A stretch of 64,000 nt of DNA, taken from NCBI RefSeq assembly GCF_000732615.1, contig NZ_JPGL01000037.1, positions 26,794 through 90,793 on the forward strand, read 5' to 3'. Origin of the DNA: Burkholderia paludis (lineage in GTDB: Bacteria > Pseudomonadota > Gammaproteobacteria > Burkholderiales > Burkholderiaceae). Both the position numbers and the translations under genes were made by a program. Under the pieces are notes generated by a model. That model was not told where the DNA came from, made no database searches, and saw only the letters and a program-made list of their open reading frames with translations. How positions within the stretch are numbered: position 1 is the first letter of the stretch; each line of letters starts with the position of its first letter. Shown piece after piece: positions 1 to 8,244 of this stretch.

Positions 1-840
1 GCGCGCCAGCGCGCTGACGCGCCGCGCCTTCTCCGCATAGGCGGGGTCGGAACGCAGCAGGTCGCCGTATTCCTTGACGAACGCGCCGCAGCCGCTCGCC
101 GTCAGCACGATCGCCTCCGCGCCGGCCTCGATCGCGGGCCACCATGCGTCGATATTGCGGCGTGCGCGGGCGAGGCCGGCGTCCTGCGCGTTCAGGTGGT
201 ATTCGGTCGCGCCGCAGCAGCCGGCCTCGCGCGCCGGGGTCACGCCGATGCCGAGCCGGTCGAGCACGCGCGCGGCGGCCGCGTTGGTGTTCGGCGACAG
301 CGACGGCTGCACGCAGCCCTCGAGCATCAGCACCCGCCGTGCGTGGCGGACGGCCGGACGCGGCGCGGCCGCCGGGGTGGCGGCCGGGATCTTGTCCCGC
401 AGCGTGCCGGGCAGCAGCGGGCGCAGCGCGCGGCCGGCCTTCAGCAGCGCGGCGAACGTGGCCGGGCGCGGCACGACGTGACGCAGCCCGGCGCGCAGCA
501 GGCGTTCGCGCGCGGGCCGCCGTGCATGCTTCTCGGCTTCGGCGCGGCCGATGTCGAGCAGCGTGTGGTAGCGCACGCCGGACGGGCACGTCGTCTCGCA
601 GTTGCGGCACGTCAGGCAGCGGTCGAGATGCTGCTGCGTGCGCTCGCTGCACGGCTCGCCTTCGAGCAGTTGCTTGATCAGGTAGATGCGGCCGCGCGGC
701 CCGTCGAGCTCGTTGCCGAGCACCTGGTAGGTCGGGCAGGTCGCGTTGCAGAAGCCGCAGTGCACGCACGCGCGCAGGATCGCTTCCGCTTCGTCGGCCC
801 GGGCAAGGGCCTTGCTTGCTTCGCTGAGGGTGGTTTGCAT
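1..840 (-). CDS. glcF: Glycolate oxidase iron-sulfur subunit GlcF (3' end outside the window)
   Basis: This is the iron-sulfur subunit of membrane-associated glycolate oxidase, which passes electrons from the flavin subunits GlcD/GlcE during oxidation of glycolate to glyoxylate. Only the first 280 codons are present; the frame is still open at base 1. Two ferredoxin-type CxxCxxCxxxCP clusters are visible, at residues C25/C28/C31/C35 and C75/C78/C81/C85, and a CCG motif of the heterodisulfide-reductase type follows (EAGCCGATEYH). It begins 19 bases after the glcE stop, so it is the third gene of the glcDEF operon. The ATG at 840-838 has only a weak ribosome-binding site. The family assignment is firm; the usual length is about 400 residues. 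Confidence 0.95.
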   Translation of the reverse strand, partial: MQTTLSEASKALARADEAEAILRACVHCGFCNATCPTYQVLGNELDGPRGRIYLIKQLLEGEPCSERTQQHLDRCLTCRNCETTCPSGVRYHTLLDIGRAEAEKHARRPARERLLRAGLRHVVPRPATFAALLKAGRALRPLLPGTLRDKIPAATPAAAPRPAVRHARRVLMLEGCVQPSLSPNTNAAAARVLDRLGIGVTPAREAGCCGATEYHLNAQDAGLARARRNIDAWWPAIEAGAEAIVLTASGCGAFVKEYGDLLRSDPAYAEKARRVSALAR

Positions 841-859
841 CGGCGGGTCGTTTCGAGGG

Positions 860-1936
860 TCAGAGATCGGCGTACAGGCGGCCGGGATTGAAGATCGCGT
901 GCGGGTCGAGCCGCGCCTTGAGCTGCCGGTGCACGCGCAGCAGCGCGGGCGGCAGCGGCTGGAACGGCTCGTGCGTCGCGCCCGCCGTGAAGCAGGTCGC
1001 GTGGCCGCCCCATTGCGCGGCGAGCCGCTGCACGTCGGCCGGCGCGGCGTCGCTTTTCAGCCAGCGCTGCGCGCCGCCCCAGTCGGCGAGTTGCGCGCCG
1101 GGCAGCGCGTCGAGCGGCGCGGCGGCCGGCGCCGAGACGCGCCACAGCGGGCGCGGATCGTCGAAGAACGGCAGCGCGAGGTCGCGCAGCCGCGACCAGA
1201 ATGCGTCGTCGCGGCCGTCCATGCGGTCGCCGCCGATCGTGGCGACCGCCGCCTTCACCGAGCCCTCGCCGCCCTCGATCCGCACGCGCAGCACGCCGTC
1301 GGCGTGGCATGCGCCCGCGAGCGGCAGCCCCGCGCGCCGCCAGGCGGCGACGCGCCGTACGGCGTCGCCCGCAGTGAGCGGCAGCGCGAGGTCGGCCGTC
1401 GCGCGCGGCTTCGGCAGCACCTTCAGCGATACCTCGGTCACGACGCCGAGACAGCCGAAGCTGCCCGCGAGCAGCCGCGACACGTCGTAGCCCGCGACGT
1501 TCTTCATCACCTCGCCGCCGAAGCGCAGGTGCTTCGCGCGGCCGGTGATCACGCGGCAGCCGAGCACGAAATCGCGCACCGCGCCGGCCCACGGGCGGCG
1601 CGGCCCCGACAGCGCCGCCGCGAACATGCCGCCGACCGTGGCCGCGCCGCCGAACGACGGCGGCTCGCACGGCAGCATCTGGCCGGCCGAGTCGAGCATC
1701 GCCTCGAGTTCGGCGAGCGGCGTGCCCGCGCGCGCGGTGACGACGAGTTCGGTCGGGTCGTACGACACGACGCCGCGATGCGCGCGCAGGTCGAGCGTGC
1801 GGCCTTCGACGGGGCGGCCGAGGAAGGCCTTCGTGCCGGCGCCGCGGATGTGCAGCGGCTGGCGGTCGCGGATCGCCGCGTCGACCTGCGCGACGAGCGC
1901 CGCGCCGGCATCGGTCGATTCGATTTCACGTCGCAT
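860..1936 (-). CDS. glcE: Glycolate oxidase FAD-binding subunit GlcE
   Basis: This 358-residue protein is the second flavoprotein subunit of glycolate oxidase. An FAD-binding PCMH-type domain covers roughly the first 180 residues, with the diagnostic PSFGGAATVGG and GGEVMKNVAGYDVSRLLAGS segments; the C-terminal end LDPHAIFNPGR is typical of GlcD/GlcE proteins. Its ATG (1936-1934) overlaps the glcD stop by one base (TGATG), so translation is probably coupled. The downstream partner is glcF. The length agrees with GlcE of enteric bacteria (about 350). It is shorter than GlcD because it lacks the full substrate-binding cap, as is normal for GlcE. Confidence 0.95.
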   Translation of the reverse strand: MRREIESTDAGAALVAQVDAAIRDRQPLHIRGAGTKAFLGRPVEGRTLDLRAHRGVVSYDPTELVVTARAGTPLAELEAMLDSAGQMLPCEPPSFGGAATVGGMFAAALSGPRRPWAGAVRDFVLGCRVITGRAKHLRFGGEVMKNVAGYDVSRLLAGSFGCLGVVTEVSLKVLPKPRATADLALPLTAGDAVRRVAAWRRAGLPLAGACHADGVLRVRIEGGEGSVKAAVATIGGDRMDGRDDAFWSRLRDLALPFFDDPRPLWRVSAPAAAPLDALPGAQLADWGGAQRWLKSDAAPADVQRLAAQWGGHATCFTAGATHEPFQPLPPALLRVHRQLKARLDPHAIFNPGRLYADL

Positions 1937-3435
1937 CAGAAGCGCTCCAGTTCGGGAAACGGCAGCTTGCCGTGATGGACGTGCATCGCGCCGAATTCGG
2001 CGCAGCGGTGCAGCGTCGGGATGTTCTTGCCGGGATTGAGCAGGCCCTGCGGATCGAACGCGGCCTTCACCGCGTGGAAGAACGCGATTTCGTCGGTGTT
2101 GAACTGCACGCACATCTGGTTGATCTTCTCGCGCCCGACGCCGTGCTCGCCGGTGATGCTGCCGCCCGCCGCGACGCACAGCTCGAGGATCCTGCCGCCG
2201 AGCGCTTCCGCGCGGTCGAGCTCGCCGGGCCGGTTCGCATCGAACAGGATCAGCGGGTGCATGTTGCCGTCGCCGGCGTGGAACACGTTCGCGACCGGCA
2301 GCCCGTATTCGGCGGACAGCGCGGCGATGCCTTCGAGCACGCGCGGCAGTTCGCGGCGCGGGATCGTGCCGTCCATGCAGTAGTAGTCGGGCGACATGCG
2401 GCCCACCGCGGGAAACGCGTTCTTGCGGCCGGCCCAGAAGCGCTGGCGCTCGGCTTCGTCGCGCGCGACGCGGATGTCGGTCGCGCCCGCGTCGCGCAGC
2501 AGCGCGGCGACGCGCTCGGCGTCCTCGTCGACGTCGGTCGGCGCGCCGTCGAGCTCGCACAGCAGGATCGCCTGCGCGTCGACCGGGTAGCCCGCATGGA
2601 TGAAATCCTCGGCCGCGCGGATCGCGAGGTTGTCCATCATCTCGAGACCGCCGGGAATCACGCCCGCGCCGATGATCCGCGCGACCGCGGCGCCGGCTTC
2701 GGCGACGTCGTCGAAGCTGGCCATCAGCACCTTCACGTTCGGCGGCTTTGGCAGCAGCTTCACGGTCACTTCCGTGACGATGCCGAGCATTCCTTCGGAG
2801 CCGGTGAACAGCGCGAGCAGGTCGAAGCCCGGCGCGTCGAGCGCATCGGCGCCGAGCGTGAGCGTGTCGCCGTCGATCGTCAGGATCTCGACCTTCAGGA
2901 TGTTGTGCACCGTGAGGCCGTATTTCAGGCAGTGCACGCCGCCCGCGTTTTCGGCGACGTTGCCGCCGATCGAGCATGCGATCTGCGACGACGGATCGGG
3001 CGCGTAGTACAGGCCGTACGGCGCGGCGGCCTGCGAGATCGCGAGGTTGCGCACGCCGGGCTGCACGCGCGCGGTGCCGGCGTCGGGGTCGATGTCGAGA
3101 ATCCGGTTGAACTTCGCCATCACGAGCAGGAGGCCTTTTTCGAGCGGCATCGCGCCGCCCGACAGCCCCGTGCCCGCGCCGCGCGCGACCACCGGCACGC
3201 CGAGCGCGGCCGCGACGCGCAGCACCGCGCGCACCTGCTCGACCGTGTCGGGCAGCACGACCGCGAGCGGCACCGTGCGGTAGGCGGCGAGGCCGTCGCA
3301 TTCGAACGGCTTGAGCGCCTCGCGTTCGTGCAGCACGTCGAGGCCGGGCGCCGCCGCGTGCAGCGCGGCGACGAGCGTGTCGCGGCCGACGGTCGCCAGC
3401 GGGCCGTCGATCCGTTCGTCGTAGATGAAACTCAT
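1936..3435 (-). CDS. glcD: Glycolate oxidase subunit GlcD (FAD-linked)
   Basis: This 499-residue protein, the same length as E. coli GlcD, is the catalytic flavoprotein of glycolate oxidase, converting glycolate to glyoxylate. The N-terminal FAD_binding_4 domain carries VVARGAGTGLSGGAMP and GGNVAENAGGVHCLKYG, and the FAD-oxidase C-terminal domain ends with GEHGVGREKI and FDPQGLLNPGKNIP. The ATG at 3435 is chosen over an in-frame ATG at 3456 because it has GGAGAC eight bases upstream and matches the family start (MSFIYDER). It is the first gene of glcDEF and is divergent from the FadR-type regulator at 3656. Two operator-like repeats lie in the intergenic region. Confidence 0.96.
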   Translation of the reverse strand: MSFIYDERIDGPLATVGRDTLVAALHAAAPGLDVLHEREALKPFECDGLAAYRTVPLAVVLPDTVEQVRAVLRVAAALGVPVVARGAGTGLSGGAMPLEKGLLLVMAKFNRILDIDPDAGTARVQPGVRNLAISQAAAPYGLYYAPDPSSQIACSIGGNVAENAGGVHCLKYGLTVHNILKVEILTIDGDTLTLGADALDAPGFDLLALFTGSEGMLGIVTEVTVKLLPKPPNVKVLMASFDDVAEAGAAVARIIGAGVIPGGLEMMDNLAIRAAEDFIHAGYPVDAQAILLCELDGAPTDVDEDAERVAALLRDAGATDIRVARDEAERQRFWAGRKNAFPAVGRMSPDYYCMDGTIPRRELPRVLEGIAALSAEYGLPVANVFHAGDGNMHPLILFDANRPGELDRAEALGGRILELCVAAGGSITGEHGVGREKINQMCVQFNTDEIAFFHAVKAAFDPQGLLNPGKNIPTLHRCAEFGAMHVHHGKLPFPELERF

Positions 3436-3535
3436 CGGTCTGTCTCCACCATGCATGGCGGCCGCGCAAGGCGCGACACGCCGGATGGACGCGATTCTTG
3501 GCGGGCCGGGCGTGCATGTCCAGACGTCTTTCTTG

Positions 3536-3548
3536 TGGTCATACCAGT
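3536..3548. promoter_or_regulatory. FadR/GlcC-type operator, copy 1
   Basis: The sequence TGGTCATACCAGT contains the dyad TGGT-CAT-ACCA, the half-site arrangement expected for FadR-subfamily GntR regulators. An identical 13-mer occurs at 3643-3655. The site lies about 100 bases upstream of glcD, on the promoter side of the divergent pair. Confidence 0.75.
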
Positions 3549-3642
3549 TTTTCGGACGGGGTTCCGGCAGGCGCCGTGGAATGAGCCATGAAATCCAGCA
3601 CGGATAAGGCTTTGTGAGAAAATCGACGAACTCATTCCAAAG

Positions 3643-3655
3643 TGGTCATACCAGT
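3643..3655. promoter_or_regulatory. FadR/GlcC-type operator, copy 2
   Basis: This exact second copy of TGGTCATACCAGT directly abuts the ATG of the regulator gene at 3656. Binding here would block the regulator's own translation start region, which fits autorepression, while copy 1 would control glcDEF. The repeat identity is seen directly; the role is inferred. Confidence 0.75.
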
Positions 3656-4426
3656 ATGGAAATCCAGGATCGGGAAAGGCCGGCGCGGCGCGTGGCCGAC
3701 GTCGTCGCCGAACGGATCGAGCAGCTGATCGTCGACGGCGTGCTGAAGGCCGGGCAGGCGCTGCCGTCGGAACGGCGGTTGACCGAGAAGCTCGGCGTAT
3801 CGCGCACGGCCGTGCGCGAAGGGATGAAGCTGCTGCACGCGCGCGGGATCATCGACACGGCGCACGGCAAGGGGTCGTTCGTCGCGAGCCTGACCCCGCA
3901 GCGCGAAATCACGCCGATGATGCACCTGCTCGGTTCGCAGCCGCGCACGCTGTACGACCTGTTCGAGGTGCGCGGGATGCTCGAGGCCGAGGCCGCGCGG
4001 CTCGCCGCGCTGCGCGGCACGCCGGCGGATTTCATCCTGATCCGGCGCCGCTACGAGGAGATGACCGCGGCCGATGCGCAGGACCTCGATCCCGCTGCGC
4101 GCGCGAAGCTCGACCACGCGTTCCATCTCGCGATCAGCGAGGCGTCGCACAACCCCGTGCTCGTCAACACGCTGCAGTCGCTGACCGACCTGCTGCTCAG
4201 TTCGGTGTTCGCATCGGTGAACAACCTCTATCACCGCGAACCGCTGAAGAAGCAGATCGACCGCCAGCATGCGCGGCTCTACAACGCGGTGACGGGGCGG
4301 CTGCCCGACCAGGCGCGCAAGGCGGCGAGCGAGCATATCCGGCAGTGCGTCGATTATTTGAGGGAGATCGAGCAGGAGGAGCAACGGCTCGTGCGGTCGA
4401 CGTTGCGGCTCGAAGGGTGGGCGTGA
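3656..4426 (+). CDS. FadR-subfamily GntR regulator (GlcC-like) of the glycolate operon
   Basis: This 256-residue cytoplasmic transcription factor has an N-terminal winged helix of the GntR family (ALPSERRLTEKLGVSRTAVREGMKLLHARGII, about residues 38-70) and a C-terminal all-helical FCD ligand domain (FEVRGMLEAEAARLAA; DHAFHLAISEASHNPVLVNTL). It is divergent from glcDEF and sits next to two TGGT-N3-ACCA operators, so it is most likely the glycolate-responsive regulator GlcC. An upstream in-frame start at 3614 is possible, but it would place the operator inside the gene; MEIQD at 3656 fits better. The effector is inferred from position; in E. coli GlcC activates glc. Confidence 0.88.
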   Translation: MEIQDRERPARRVADVVAERIEQLIVDGVLKAGQALPSERRLTEKLGVSRTAVREGMKLLHARGIIDTAHGKGSFVASLTPQREITPMMHLLGSQPRTLYDLFEVRGMLEAEAARLAALRGTPADFILIRRRYEEMTAADAQDLDPAARAKLDHAFHLAISEASHNPVLVNTLQSLTDLLLSSVFASVNNLYHREPLKKQIDRQHARLYNAVTGRLPDQARKAASEHIRQCVDYLREIEQEEQRLVRSTLRLEGWA

Positions 4427-4659
4427 GCCGGGCGGGGCCGCCGGCCGTGCGCCGGCGTTGACGGGTATCACGCACAGCGAACCGTCTGACGACGCGTGTC
4501 ACACGGGCATGTCACACTGTGTTCCATTTTTCGTGTGGTCGCCGCCGTCCGCCCGATGCACGGGCCGGTCGCGTGCGCCGTGTTTCGCCGCCGTGCATGA
4601 CGGAGTCGCGTCGGGCCCGTCGGACGGTGCGCCACCCATCCCGAAACGGAGCACATCGC

Positions 4660-5157
4660 ATGTCGAACCGGACCCGCGACGACGGCCCCGCCCGAACGTC
4701 AGATCCCCCCGATGGCGCGCAGCGCGACGCGCTGCTCGCGTTGCTGAACGAACTGCTGGAAGCCGAGCGGGCTGGCGCGCGCATCGCGTCGGAGACGGCG
4801 GCGGCAATCGACGATGCCGAACTTCATCGTCTTGTGGTCGGTATCCGCCAGGATGACGCGCATTGGTGCACGGTGCTGGACGATGCGATCCGCTCGCTCG
4901 ACGCGACGCCGACGCTTGCCACCGGCGCGCTCCATGAAACCGCGATGGCGATCGACGACGTGCGGGAACGGCTCGCATTCCTGAACCGGGGGCAGCGTTG
5001 GGTCGTGCGCAAGCTGCAGGCGATGCTGCCGACGCTCGACGTGCCCGATCTGCACCACGCGCTCACGCTGATGCTCGTGTCGCATGAGAAGAACATCGGG
5101 TCGGTCGACGCGCTGCTGCGGGTCAAGGACGGGGCCGGCGGCGCGGTGACGCCGTGA
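4660..5157 (+). CDS. DUF6306-like ferritin-fold protein
   Basis: This 165-residue soluble protein has no signal peptide. The core (LLNELLEAERAGARI, then KNIGSVDALL near the end) is predicted to be almost entirely helical, with Glu/His/Asp pairs such as EAERAG, DDAHW and SHEKN, as in small ferritin-like four-helix bundles. I recognise it as resembling the DUF6306 family, whose function is unknown; a role in metal or redox stress would be a guess. An upstream in-frame ATG exists, but MSNRTRD at 4660 follows CGGAGCACATCGC, a plausible ribosome-binding site. It is a single-gene unit between glcC-like and a convergent MarR gene. Confidence 0.7.
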   Translation: MSNRTRDDGPARTSDPPDGAQRDALLALLNELLEAERAGARIASETAAAIDDAELHRLVVGIRQDDAHWCTVLDDAIRSLDATPTLATGALHETAMAIDDVRERLAFLNRGQRWVVRKLQAMLPTLDVPDLHHALTLMLVSHEKNIGSVDALLRVKDGAGGAVTP

Positions 5158-5322
5158 CGTGAAGAACGCCTTTCGTGGGGGCGTGTCGATGTGCGATTCG
5201 CGCCGACGCCGCGGGGCGCTTCATCACTTCGGCGGTTGCTTGCGATGTACCGGCAGTCGGCCGTGCGCCCGTTCCGTGACGGTTCCGGTCACAGGCCGGC
5301 CGGCGCCGGTTGCAGGCGCCAA

Positions 5323-5769
5323 CTAGCAGTGTTCGTCGCGCGACATGAACCGATCGATCAGCTGATAGTAGCCCGGCAACACGCGGTTCAAGCGATTGCG
5401 GCCGGCGCGCGTCAGGCTGACGAGCTTCGCCCGGCTGTCTTCGTCGCTCGCCTCGCAGGTGAGCATGCCGTCCTCGACCAGACCTTGGATCGTGCGTGTC
5501 ATGACCGGGCGCGACACGTCGACACGATCGGCCAGTTCGCTCACTTTCAGGCCGTCCGGATGGTTTTCGCGATCCAGCACGACGAGAATCAGATATCGCA
5601 AGGTCGAGAGCCCGTTTTCCGCAAAGTAGGTGTCGAGCTCCCGCATCAGCGAGCTGGCACGTCGCAGCATGTGGAGTGCGGCCTGAACGTTGTCCACGTT
5701 CATGGACGGAAAGCGCTTATGGTAGGTTTCCAGCGTTTCCCGGCTGGGTAATTCCTTCAGGAAGAACAC
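5323..5769 (-). CDS. MarR-family transcriptional regulator
   Basis: This 148-residue winged-helix regulator of the MarR family carries the recognition region LKVSELADRVDVSRPVMTRTIQGLVEDGMLTCEASDEDSRAKLVSLTRAG, including the wing DxDxR-like signature. A GTG start at 5769 is chosen because AAGGAG lies ten bases upstream; it overlaps the end of the preceding hydrolase gene by 13 bases. The two genes therefore form a translationally coupled operon. An imperfect 20-bp palindrome in front of that operon (6422-6441) is a likely binding site, which would make the regulator autoregulatory. The ligand is unknown; MarR proteins next to isochorismatase-like hydrolases usually respond to small aromatic or amide substrates. 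Confidence 0.88.
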   Translation of the reverse strand: MFFLKELPSRETLETYHKRFPSMNVDNVQAALHMLRRASSLMRELDTYFAENGLSTLRYLILVVLDRENHPDGLKVSELADRVDVSRPVMTRTIQGLVEDGMLTCEASDEDSRAKLVSLTRAGRNRLNRVLPGYYQLIDRFMSRDEHC

Positions 5770-6407
5770 GGGGCAAGGTCTCCTTTCAAATGACGTGCGA
5801 GCGTCGCCGTATCGATTCCGGCGCCGAAATGATGCAGCACGTGTTCGACGACATGATCGTGTTGCCCTTTCGTGAACGCGGCACACCCGTCCGTCACGAT
5901 CCAGCAGTCGAGGCCGATGTCGTGCGCTTCCCGAAGCGTGGATTCCACGCAGACATGGGTGGCGAAGCCCATCAGCACAATCGTGTCGATACGGTTGTTT
6001 CGCAGGAACGGATCCAGCGTCGAATTTCTCAGCACGCTCGCTCCGGAGCGGCCCTGCGTGACGAATTCGTTTCGCTCGGGCAGGAAAGGCGGCGAGAACG
6101 CGGCGCCTTGCCCGATCCACGTGCCGGCGCCCGGAATCGCGGAGCGCAACCCGAGGACGTCGTGGCCGCCGGCGAACAGGCGGTAGTGCGGATCGTGTCG
6201 CAGATCCAGTCCGGCATGGGCAATGGTCCAGCCTTCCTCCCGGGCAGTCGCGAGGATGTGTGCCGCGTTGGAGGCCGCCTCTCGAAACGGCGCCTCGTCG
6301 CGAACAAGACGCTTGAAGAGGATGCTGTCGTCGCCGAGCCATTCATTCTGGAATTCGATGAAGACAAGCGCGGTGCGATGCTTTTCGATGGAAACCGGAT
6401 TCGTCAC
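5757..6407 (-). CDS. Isochorismatase-like cysteine hydrolase
   Basis: This 216-residue cytoplasmic hydrolase belongs to the isochorismatase/nicotinamidase superfamily. The N-terminal strand ALVFIEFQNEWL carries the usual catalytic Asp position as Glu, and the nucleophile loop GFATHVCVESTLREA places the catalytic cysteine at residue 153. The superfamily hydrolyses amides, carbamates or vinyl ethers; the substrate cannot be named from sequence. The start is a GTG with GGAG eight bases upstream. It forms a two-gene unit with the downstream MarR regulator and is preceded by a palindrome centred on CATG. The DFQ-to-EFQ change at the first catalytic position is unusual. Confidence 0.87.
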   Translation of the reverse strand: MTNPVSIEKHRTALVFIEFQNEWLGDDSILFKRLVRDEAPFREAASNAAHILATAREEGWTIAHAGLDLRHDPHYRLFAGGHDVLGLRSAIPGAGTWIGQGAAFSPPFLPERNEFVTQGRSGASVLRNSTLDPFLRNNRIDTIVLMGFATHVCVESTLREAHDIGLDCWIVTDGCAAFTKGQHDHVVEHVLHHFGAGIDTATLARHLKGDLAPCSS

Positions 6408-6421
6408 GGGATGTGCTCCAT

Positions 6422-6441
6422 ATAATTATCATGGTAACTAT
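6422..6441. promoter_or_regulatory. Palindromic operator upstream of the hydrolase-marR operon
   Basis: ATAATTATCATGGTAACTAT matches its own reverse complement at 16 of 20 positions and is centred on CATG. It is an AT-rich island in GC-rich DNA, 15 bases upstream of the GTG of the hydrolase gene. MarR proteins typically bind such 16-20 bp palindromes over the promoter, so this is the likely autoregulatory site. Confidence 0.72.
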
Positions 6442-6589
6442 ATGGTCGCGAGCGAAGAAGTGCAAGTCCCGCGGAAAAGGCGCAGGCGGGGCCACGATCG
6501 AATCGCTGCTTGTCGTTGCCGGGTCGACGGCTGGGCGCGTTAAAGAAATCGCGCGGAAGGTCTCTTCGTAGTCGCCGCCGGCCTCATGC

Positions 6590-7321
6590 TCAACCGGCGA
6601 GAACGGGATCGATCTCGTTGTGTGTCAGGCCGAAGCTCGCCATGCGGGCGCGATGATCGGGTGAGCCCAGATACAGGCGAAGTTGCTCGTTGACGGCATC
6701 GAGCAGGTCACGGTTCGTCCTGTTGAACGAGAATGCCCCGAGCGGGCGTTCCTGCCGCTTGCCAGGTGCGTCGGGACGGTGCTCCACGGCCTGAAGCACC
6801 GTGCCGCCGATGCGATCCGCAAGGATGCGGTTTCCCAGCGCCGTGCTCGCATACGCATCGATCGCCCCCGCGCGAACCGCTTCGATCGCATCGGCCTGGT
6901 GCTCGAAGATGACTATCTGGTCGTCGCTTACGCCCGCCGTTCTCGCCGAATCGTGTTGCACTTGTCCGGCGATGATGCCCAGCCGCGCATCGTGGCGTTC
7001 GGCGAGCGACGCGTAGCTGTCCAGTGCTTTCGGATTGCCTGCCCGAACCAGGAAGCCGTCCCCGATTGCCCAGACGGGCACGCTGAACGCGACCAGCTCG
7101 GCGCGCCCGGGCGTCACGAACAGCGGGACGTTCATATCCCAGCGGCCGGCTTCGACGCCGGGCAGCAGTTCACTGAACGTCGTCAAGTGATGTTCGATCC
7201 GGGTGACCCCCATTGCGCGAAGAACCGCATCGGCCAGATCGAGGTCGGCGCCGGCGGCGGTTCGATCCGCGTTCGTCCAGCCGAACGGGGGTTCTTCGAT
7301 ATAAGCAATCGTTACCTTCAT
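6590..7321 (-). CDS. Family 3 solute-binding-like protein without a signal peptide
   Basis: This 243-residue protein has the SBP_bac_3 fold: MKVTIAYIEEPPFGW, then DLDLADAVLRAMG, RWDMNVPLFVTPGRAELVAFSVP and the hinge region RLGIIAGQVQHDSARTAG. Such proteins normally bind amino acids in the periplasm for ABC importers. No secretion signal is present: neither ATG 7321 nor upstream in-frame starts provide a hydrophobic segment, and no permease or ATPase genes adjoin it. It may be a cytoplasmic ligand-binding protein or a dehydratase-like relative (the cyclohexadienyl dehydratase group shares the fold), or it may depend on an unseen start. The ribosome-binding site is weak (GAGAC). Confidence 0.75.
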   Translation of the reverse strand: MKVTIAYIEEPPFGWTNADRTAAGADLDLADAVLRAMGVTRIEHHLTTFSELLPGVEAGRWDMNVPLFVTPGRAELVAFSVPVWAIGDGFLVRAGNPKALDSYASLAERHDARLGIIAGQVQHDSARTAGVSDDQIVIFEHQADAIEAVRAGAIDAYASTALGNRILADRIGGTVLQAVEHRPDAPGKRQERPLGAFSFNRTNRDLLDAVNEQLRLYLGSPDHRARMASFGLTHNEIDPVLAG

Positions 7322-7435
7322 CGTCGTGTCTCGCGAAATGGGGGGCATCGAATCGTCGAAGCCATTGTCCGGGATCGATGAAGCGGTGTCGAATGTCCAG
7401 AAATGGCGGTTCCGATCAGACGCAGTCACCCGTAT

Positions 7436-7574
7436 TCAACCCGAAGCCGCCGCGCGCCATGCCGGTGCCGGACGGCGGATCGCCTCGCCGTGCGGAACGG
7501 TGAAATCCACCTCGACCGGTTGAGCAAGCGCGCCGACGCTCGCGGCGTGGGCGGCGCGCAACGCAGCGTCGCTC
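7436..7574 (-). pseudogene. Possible coding remnant downstream of the GntR gene
   Basis: On the minus strand one frame between the end of the GntR gene and a TGA at 7438-7436 reads with strongly GC-rich third positions and a protein-like composition (for example VEVDFTVPHGEAIRRPA). It has no start codon of its own; upstream the frame merges into the GntR gene. This may be the 3' remnant of a lost gene or a chance reading frame. I do not recognise the family. Confidence 0.2.
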
Positions 7575-8216
7575 TCAGCCGCCTTCGACGAGCCGCATCA
7601 CGATGCGTCTGGCCGATTCGAGATGCGCGACCGTCATCGAGCGTGCCGCACGCGCATTGCGCTCGCGGCACGCCTGCAGGATGTCCTCGTGCTCGACCTG
7701 GAACGACGGCGTATCCGCGAGCAGCGTGGCCTGCAGGCGCTCGTAGCGTTCGACCTGGCTGCGCAGTTCCGCGATCGTCTTCAATTGCCGCGCGTTGTCG
7801 CAGCACGAATACAGCAACGCGTGGAATTCGCGATTCAGCTCGCCTTGCCGGCGCGGCGCGGTTGCGTCGCCGAGCAGGCGGTGGACGAGTTCGGCGCGCG
7901 CCAGTGTTTCATCGTCGAGCCGCTTCACGCTCCGGTAGATCGCATCGCCTTCCAGCAGCACGCGCAGGTCGTAGATCTCCCGCACATCCGACGCGCCCAG
8001 CATGCGCACGACGGCGCCGCGATTCCGGAAAATATCCAGCAATCCTTCGCGTTCCAGCCGCTGGATCGCCTCGCGCATCGGAATCCGGCTGATGCCGAAC
8101 CGCTCGGCCAGATCGCGTTCGACGAGCCGTTCGCCGGCCGCCAGCTCGCCGTTGATGATCATGTCGCGCAGCGATGCGGCGATCGCGTCCGCCGTGGAGT
8201 CGAGTCTGGCTTCCAT
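7575..8216 (-). CDS. GntR-family regulator (FadR/VanR subgroup)
   Basis: This 213-residue transcription factor has an N-terminal GntR winged helix (ERDLAERFGISRIPMREAIQRLEREGLLDIFRNRGAVV, about residues 35-70) and an FCD effector domain (EIYDLRVLLEGDAIYRSV; REFHALLYSCCDNARQLKTI). It is divergent from the OsmC-like gene, and the 133-bp spacer contains a perfect TGGTATACCA palindrome, which fits this subfamily. The most economical reading is that it controls both itself and the OsmC-like gene. ATG 8216 is chosen because the upstream part of the open frame lacks homology and would run across the operator. The ligand is unknown. Confidence 0.88.
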   Translation of the reverse strand: MEARLDSTADAIAASLRDMIINGELAAGERLVERDLAERFGISRIPMREAIQRLEREGLLDIFRNRGAVVRMLGASDVREIYDLRVLLEGDAIYRSVKRLDDETLARAELVHRLLGDATAPRRQGELNREFHALLYSCCDNARQLKTIAELRSQVERYERLQATLLADTPSFQVEHEDILQACRERNARAARSMTVAHLESARRIVMRLVEGG

Positions 8217-8244
8217 GCCTGCCTGTTTCGTCAATTTGGAATAA

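Noticed and set aside
860..3517. Single 885-residue reading frame spanning glcE and most of glcD
   Set aside because: Only its last part (from ATG 1936) is real GlcE; the upstream part is an Arg-rich shadow of glcD in another frame.
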